Positions 58,044 through 64,000 of a stretch of 64,000 nucleotides of DNA are shown piece by piece. Position numbers and translations under genes: made by a program. Position 1 is the stretch's first letter. The number at the start of each line of letters is the position of its first letter. The notes under the pieces are model-generated. The model ran no database searches. It saw only the letters and a program-made list of their open reading frames with translations, and was not told the origin of the DNA. Origin of the DNA: Ctenosaura bakeri (Eukaryota; Chordata; Lepidosauria; Squamata; Iguanidae); NCBI GenBank assembly GCA_948474755.1, contig CAOLHI010001311.1, positions 62,001 through 126,000 of the forward strand. Reading direction: 5' to 3'.

Positions 58044-58839
58044 CAGTGGTTCTCAACCTTCCTAATGCTGCGACCCCTTGATACAGTTCCTCATGTTGTG
58101 GTGACCCCCAACCATAAAATTATTTTCGTTGCTACTTAATAACTGTAATGTTGCTACTGTTATGAATCGTAATGTAAATATCTGATATGCAGGATGCATT
58201 TTCATTGTTACAAATTGAACATAATTAAAGCATAGTGATTAATCACAAAAACAATATGTAATTATATATTGTGAAATATTTATTTCTAATTACAAATAAA
58301 TGAAATTGTGTTTTTTTATATACCTGTTACTATCACAAGGGGGCAGTATTCACATCAGTGGCTTCCTATGGCTGCAGACTCCCTGTGCATCACAAAAATC
58401 CACCCAAAGGGCAGGGAAAACCACTGAAGTAGATTTTTATGAGGCTATGGAAGGCTACAGGTGGAGAGGAAGGGGAGCAAAGTATCCTGGCCACTGCATA
58501 CTGAAGTATGCCATTGGATCAGATATGCAGCACTTAAAACAGACTGCATGTTCTCTGTGATTTCCAAAAAAACCCCTAATCTATGAAAAGGATTTCTGAA
58601 TTTCTTAATCACTCCTCCAAAGTGTGAAAAACTTAACAGTGAAAACAAGTGAAAAAAAACACCAAGTCTCGTGGGCTAAACAGTGTTACAGGACCCCTCT
58701 TCTGAAAACTGTGATTCAGCAACCAGACAATCTTCAGGAGGGTCTTGCTTCTTCAAAATATGCAGCTCTCTACACTATAGAGCTTGTAAATCACTGAAAA
58801 AAGTCTGCTACATCAATATATTTTTATAAATCTCACCTC

Positions 58840-60980
58840 CTGCTATGAAAGAGCAGAGCCAGTAGAAGTCCCTTCGGGCGGGAGAGGAAGAGGCGGCGTC
58901 TGGAGGACTCTGCCCAAGCCCCACCCTCTCCGCCACATGGTGCCAGCCGGGCTGTGCCTCCTCAGTCCTGGAGGCGGAGCTCAGCCCGAAACATGGAAAG
59001 AGAGGGCCGTTCCAGCGGCAGGGAGAAGCGGAAGGAGGCTGTCCCCCCACCGGTCCGAGGCCTCCTGTTAATGCTGAAGGCTCAGTCCTTCAGAGGGGGG
59101 ACTCTCATACGCCGACGCGAGGTGGTCCCCTCCCTTCCTCGGCTTGGGCATTGCTCCTACAGCAGCCTCCCAGAGCTGCCCACCCCTCTCTTTCTTAAAC
59201 TCTGTACAGCTGGGCTGAGAAGAGGCAACCTGCTTCCAAAGGAGAAAGTGTGTGCTCTCCCTCTCCCCCTCCCCAGCTTATTGCTCCAGCCTCTGTCTCC
59301 TCTGAATTCCTCTCACAAGAGATGTGGAATATTTTAACCCAGCCCTAATGTGGGATTCTACAGCCAGAGGGAGAGAGGTGGGAGGGGGGAGAAAGATTGG
59401 GAATCTGTTTGCACAGACGGGAATCTCATCAGACCTTCCACACAAGGCGATTGGGGCTAAGTTTTGTTTTGCCTTTTGCTGCCATTCCTTTTATATCTGC
59501 CTCACTCCTCACTTTGGTTCTCAAAAAACTTTGCAATTCTTGCATCCCTTGCGCAGAGCCCTGCAGCAGCCCTGAGGCTTAACCGGGAAGCAGAAGAAGT
59601 GATGCCCACCTCCTCTGGTGCAAAGACACGCGGGCACCCATGCGTTTCCTTTGGCCCCCTGGCAACCCCTTCCCTCTTCTCCATTCTCACCTCCACCAGA
59701 AATGGAATGGAATGTCCGGTTGGGTGGCTGAAGCCCTATTGCAAGCGAATGGAGGTGGCGCTGGGGGGGAGACAATATCCAGGGACAGGAAACAAAGGCG
59801 AGGCAAAGCAAGGGGAAGCGGCTGCTGTCCACATCCAAACAATGGCCCTTTTGTTGCTCTGGCCCCAGTGCACAAATCCTGAGACAATGGCCATCAGGAC
59901 CGGTGGGTCGCCTGCTCTGCTGGCAGGGAGGGCGGTGCTGACACCCAGAGGCAGGGGCAATTCAGAAGGGTGGGCTGAGTGGCCCAGCTGTTTCCCACCC
60001 GGCACTGAATAGGTGTGTCTCTGTGGGGTGGGGTGGAGACAGGGTGGCTGCTGCAGGTAAGATCACTCAGTGAGTTCCAGAGTGGGCAGGTGAGACGGGG
60101 CGGGAGGAGGGAGCCAAGGAGGGGTCCGGGGTTGGACGTCAGTGGATTGGACACCCGCACCCACCCGCCCTCTCCTTGCCAGCCCCCCTCTCGGCCGCCG
60201 AGGCCCAGCCCTCTCCCGCTGCCTCCCTCCCAGAACAGTGGGGGTGGCGACATGGCGGCGTGTCCTGCCTCGTCCCCCAGCCCCTCGGCGGTTGCTCCCG
60301 CGTTGACTGCAGGGCTGGGGTGCCCCCCGAGTGGGTGTGGGCGTGTACAGCAAGAGGGGCCTGATGGGCCACGGCAGCCCCTTCCCCTCCCACAGGGAAG
60401 GGAACCGTGGTTCCACTCAGCCTCCCCGTCGCCACGCCGTGCGCTCCCAGAATGGCGGGCCCCGCACCCGGCCTTCCCCGCATGCCGGATCGGATGGAGG
60501 TGTCAGTGTGGTTCACCCCCAGCTCATACTCAATCACGGCCAGCTGCACGGTGTGCAGGCGCCTGCCTCGCCGCTGCCACTGTCATGGCTGTTGCTTCCA
60601 TCTTCGTCCACGCTCGGGGTGCCTTCGGCCTCGCCCACCTCCTCGGAGCCCGGCAGCTGCCTAACGCCTTCAAGCAGCTCCTGGGCACTGTACTTGGAGT
60701 GATAGGGCTCAGTCTCTGGGTCCTTCTTGGACTTCACGTACGAAAGGTTGAGGGCGCTGCGGAACTTCTCGCAGATCGAAGCCCACTCCGAGGGTGCCAC
60801 CATTTCTTCTGTTGCTCGCTTGATGGCCTTTCTCTCAGCAGGCTTTAACGGCGCCCACTCTCGCCTCTCCCGTTAGCTAGTCCACATGCATGGTCAGAGA
60901 GCATGAGCAAGAACGGGCTCCCGGCTCCCGCCGCCATGACTTTCTTCCCTTAGTTAAAATGGGGGCGAGATGGTTCGGGA
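58840..60980. other. CpG-rich, gene-like cargo block inside the SPIN-like element
   Basis: CpG frequency rises sharply here (GGGCGGGAG, GGCGGCGTC, GCCGACGCGAGG, CCATGGCGGC-type words on both strands), whereas the flanks are AT-rich and CpG-poor. Features typical of a gene 5' region appear: GC boxes (GGGGCGGGA near 60096), donor-like splice sites GCAG|GTAAGA (GT at 60057) and GCAG|GTGAGA (near 60090), and a minus-strand coding remnant at its right side. The likely source is a captured CpG-island promoter with exons. The donor gene is not recognised. Confidence 0.5.
60478..60870 (-). pseudogene. Unrecognised protein-coding remnant with a frameshift
   Basis: Reading leftwards from about 60870, an open frame gives REWAPLKPAERKAIKRATEE, then MVAPSEWASICEKFRSALNL, SYVKSKKDPETEPYHSKYSA and QELLEGVRQL, followed by an acidic stretch with SVDEDGSNSHDSGSGEAG. 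The frame then stops at about 60534, but the next frame takes over at about 60562 with RRLHTVQLAVIEYELGVNHT. Balanced composition, tryptophans and a smooth join between frames look like real protein rather than chance, so I infer a decayed exon or cDNA piece. I do not recognise the family. No intact start is visible; an in-frame stop lies just upstream. A separate ATGGCGGCGGGAGCC start-like context at 60938 leads into a different short frame. Confidence 0.45.
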
Positions 60981-61068
60981 GCATCAGAAGCTCAACCTGA
61001 GAGGCGACCCCTGTGAAAGGGTCATTTGACCCCCAGAGGGGTCGCAACCCCCAGGTTGAGAACCACTG

Positions 61069-62536
61069 GACTAGAGCCTGTTGTCTTGGCTCTTCTATTT
61101 CCCTTCCTTGTCTGGGGAGGCTTCCTCCAGCTAGGAGAGAACACCAGGAGATTAAAATAACAGCAAATTACTGTAACTGTGTTATGCAATTCCCCTGCCT
61201 TGTTCACAGAATTTGGCATTGGAACAGGAGTAGGCATCATTGTAACCATACTGTGTTTTCTCAGCATCTCTTCCATCACCTTTTTTTTTTAAATCACCAA
61301 TGACATGTTAAGAAGGGAAAACCAGAATCAATACAGAATGTTTTTTGGAGTTAGCACTAGATTGGGTGGGAGAGGGAGAGAATTTTCTTAAAAGTCTTCA
61401 TAGCAGGTCACCTTGTTTAACCTGATAAAGTGACAAGAGATTTTTCCTCTCCTACCCATACCTCAAGACAAGAGTCCCCCAGAATTGCCACAATCATGAA
61501 TGCCCCCTTAATCCCACCTTAAACTCCAGGGAGCCACTACAAGTGATGGAGGTCTGCTGTGCTGGTGATTGGGGCACAGCAGAATGACACTTCCAGCAAC
61601 TAAGATTGTGACAATGAGAAGCAGGATGCCTGTCACAACTCCTTTCCCCACTGTAAATTAATGTGGGTGTGCACTGGAAATAATATCCCACTCTGCCCTG
61701 ACAACCAGTAGAATGGACATCCATTGCTTGTTCAGCTGTTGCTGTTAAAGTAGATTTTTGGGTGGCAGTGAGGCCAGGAAATATTGCCAACAACTAAGTT
61801 GATGGTGTAGGATCTCAGCCATTATTTTTGTCCTTCCCGCATTTTTGTAAGGGTTTTGCACATATACAAAATACAAACCCAATATTTAGTTGATGGTCAT
61901 CAGACCACAAATAAGTTATTGATTGACACAATTCAATTCAGCACTGCAAATCTCTCACAGTTCTGGCCATTATTTCAATATTTTCAAGCTAAACTAGCAC
62001 TTTCCATGATACTTTTACAACTACTCCACTCTCACATGTTCCAAGATAATAGTCTATGGGCCTGTCCAAACTAATACAAGAAAGTAAGATCTCTTGCTAC
62101 AGAAAATCTAACTTATTACTACTTGGGACTTTTGGAAAAAAATGTTTTCAATCCACATGGATCTCTCCAGCCAGCAAAGAGGGGAGGGACAATGAATGAA
62201 TCTGGGTTGATGGTTTAGCCAATAAACGTTGATTTCATAGTGCTGTGGGCAATTGCCCAGTCAGAGATCTTTTTGGTATGTTGGTTCACTATTGGCTTTG
62301 GAGGTCTGAATGGGCATTTCTTCTTTTTTAAAGGTACAATGTTCTAAAAATCTTACTATTTTAGCATAAAATCTGTGTGTACCCTCTTCATCCAGTAAAG
62401 GCATGTCAGAAAACCACATTTTTTTAAAAAAAAAACTTTTTTTTTTTTTTGGGAGTGATTTATCCTGGAATAAAAAGAATTCAACTTTTAGGAAAGGAAA
62501 AATTATTTGTTTGTCCTAGGACTTGAGAGACCCCAT
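61069..62536. other. Unassigned DNA
   Basis: No supported gene or repeat; poly(A)/poly(T) runs near 61280 and 62425-62451. Confidence 0.55.
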
Positions 62537-62740
62537 GCAGTCTCATGATTTGAATGCTGGACTGTGACCATGTAAGACCAGGATTAGAATCCCCACTTGG
62601 TCATCTCTCTTGGACAAATCTCTCAGCCTTAGAGAAAGGAAATGGCAAACCTACTTTGAACAAAGCTTGCCAAGAAAAATTCATGCTAATGTCACCTTAG
62701 GGTTGTCATAAGTCAGAAATGAGTTAAAGGCACACAAAAA
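62537..62740 (+). repeat. tRNA-derived SINE
   Basis: Forward copy with GAATGCTGGACTGTGACCAT, GGATTAGAATCCCCACTTGG, AGAAAGGAAATGGCAAACCT, CTTGCCAAGAAAAATTCATG and GTCATAAGTCAGAAATGAG, then a short CACACAAAAA tail. Confidence 0.85.
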
Positions 62741-64000
62741 TGTTTGCCTTTGGATGTTCCACAAAAAGGAAAACACCATGTGAATATTTAAGAAAACCCT
62801 GAGAACTTTAGCAGCAGATAGAAGAACCAAGAGTAACATTTCCTCCATCTATTTTTCCCCAAAGATATCTCATAAGCATAAGCAAACTGTATATGTCTGT
62901 GGATGCACCCTGAACCTTTAAAAGCAGTAAAATAATAACTTAAGTCTCACAAAAACTTGTTGAAATTCAAAGTATTGAACAGATTTTCTGCAGAAATTTG
63001 ACTCTCAAGAGAATAAAGATCTCAAGATAGCATTGTTAATAATATGAGATGCCTTTTTAATGAAGTTTTTAACACCATCTTCATGCCAAGTCCAGATAGC
63101 AAAGGAATGATGAGGTACATTGTAACTAGTAGCCCAGTTAACAAGAGCCTCCTTACATTTCACCTTGTTTGAGATGTTTTCCATGTTGATCAGGTTCTGA
63201 GGCACATTGTTTTCCGTGTTGTTTGAAAGTTAAGGATTTATATTAAGGATTTTCAGAAGAGTTGTAGACAGGCCAAAACAGGCATGCACCACCTAAATTT
63301 GACTCTCTGTTCTCCAATATTCTCCATTCCTCCTGTTGAGAGTTGTGAAATTCACATTTTGAATGTGAATGTAATGCATCCTTCCTTTCACAAGGACATG
63401 AATGCATGCAAAAGGAATGAAATAATTTAAGATTTTCTTGATGTCATATTTCAAATTGATGGGTCATCAGAAAGATGAGAATGGAAAAGAAAAGCAGTGA
63501 GTGAAGGTAAATCCACCTCAGTCAAGGAGCTGGTTTGTAAAACAAGCTATGCAGAGTCTTCTGTTCTCAAGGGCTCCTTCTGCAGCAAAAGGAGTGTTAG
63601 ATAAAGCATAAAATGTCTTCCAGTCCTAAGTATCCCTGCCAGTCCTTTTGAAAAGACATAATGCTGAGATTAGCCTGGACAAAGAGACAAAGGCAGTGAG
63701 AACCTACAAGAAAGAAATCAGGTACTGAGAACTAAGTCTGAATAATGAACATCACATAGATTTATTTGGTAGCAGAATCCAATGAAGCCCCACTTTTGTG
63801 TGTTTATCTATTTTGAAGGATTATCTCTTGGCATGTCTTCAATGTAGTTTCTCTTTTTAATGAGCACTTCAATTATATCGTCTATAACTAGCATCATTCC
63901 AATTCTTGAGGGAGGAAGATAGGCCAAAGAGTCTGGTCAAAAGGTAAGGAAAGATATCACAAAATTTTGAATTAAGACATCAGTGGAGTTTTCTGCAGAA
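62741..64000. other. Unassigned AT-rich DNA
   Basis: No supported gene, repeat or regulatory site to the window end. Confidence 0.55.

Larger units (their letters stand above)
58044..61068 (+). mobile_element. Complete SPIN-like hAT transposon, 3,025 bp, with perfect target duplication
   Basis: The left end CAGTGGTTCTCAACCTTCCT and right end GGTTGAGAACCACTG form the SPIN-type inverted termini. The flanks are GACTAGAG at 58036-58043 and GACTAGAG at 61069-61076, an exact 8 bp duplication that defines the element to the base. The first ~265 bp matches the end of the 7501-10936 element. No hAT transposase motif is seen in any frame. The interior from about 58840 to 60980 is CpG-rich and gene-like, which suggests a non-autonomous element carrying captured host DNA. 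SPIN elements are known for horizontal transfer among tetrapods. The family name is from memory of its termini. Confidence 0.93.

Noticed and set aside
59464..60012. 182-codon plus-strand ORF
   Set aside because: It lies in the GC-rich cargo with overlapping ORFs in several frames and no recognisable protein signal.
60015..60848. 277-codon plus-strand ORF in the SPIN-like cargo
   Set aside because: Its length is explained by high GC content. It is proline/serine/arginine-rich without domains, and its right half is antisense to the more protein-like minus-strand remnant.

Overview
The window looks like non-coding DNA from a squamate reptile, most likely an iguanian-type lizard. The evidence is its repeat content: an intact CR1 reverse-transcriptase ORF with the CR1 octamer tail, many tRNA-derived lizard SINEs ending in ACAACAACAAC-type tails, long SPIN-like hAT transposons, a retroviral-type LTR and many short palindromic MITEs. 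DNA is AT-rich and full of microsatellites, with CpG-dense islands only inside transposons. I found no host protein-coding gene, rRNA, tRNA or CRISPR array that I can support. The window may be intergenic or part of a long intron. The one convincing coding region is the CR1 pol fragment at 5094-6608.

Layout. 1-1430: microsatellite and an 831 bp hAT element with a perfect 8 bp target duplication, loaded with two SINEs. 2600-2965: first copy of an unnamed repeat rich in TTTTCTG/CAGAAAA micro-palindromes (also near 18.2 and 38.6 kb). 4017-7440: LINE-like 3' end interrupted by a 5'-truncated CR1. 7501-10936: a 3.4 kb SPIN-like hAT in reverse orientation carrying CpG-rich inverted repeats, a SINE, a candidate captured exon with splice signals, and a Penelope-like palindrome. 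11-16.8 kb: sparse DNA with palindromic MITEs. 16.76-17.83 kb: a retroviral-type LTR followed by a tRNA-Leu-like primer binding site and no interior; its U3 has paired nuclear-receptor-like half-sites. 18-49 kb: low-information AT-rich DNA with SINEs, MITEs, microsatellites and one possible LTR. 49.5-51.15 kb: a three-level nest (CR1 fragment containing a hAT containing a CpG-rich MITE). 53.75-54.3 kb: possible Ty3/gypsy-type solo LTR. 58044-61068: a complete 3,025 bp SPIN-like hAT with a perfect 8 bp target duplication, whose interior is a CpG-rich, gene-like block. The rest is unassigned.

The most interesting signal is the pair of SPIN-like hAT elements. They share their terminal sequences, lack any visible transposase, and hold unrelated, GC-rich, gene-like cargo. 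This looks like transduplication (gene-fragment capture) by a horizontally transferred transposon family. Family names come from pattern recognition of the sequence, not from a database search.
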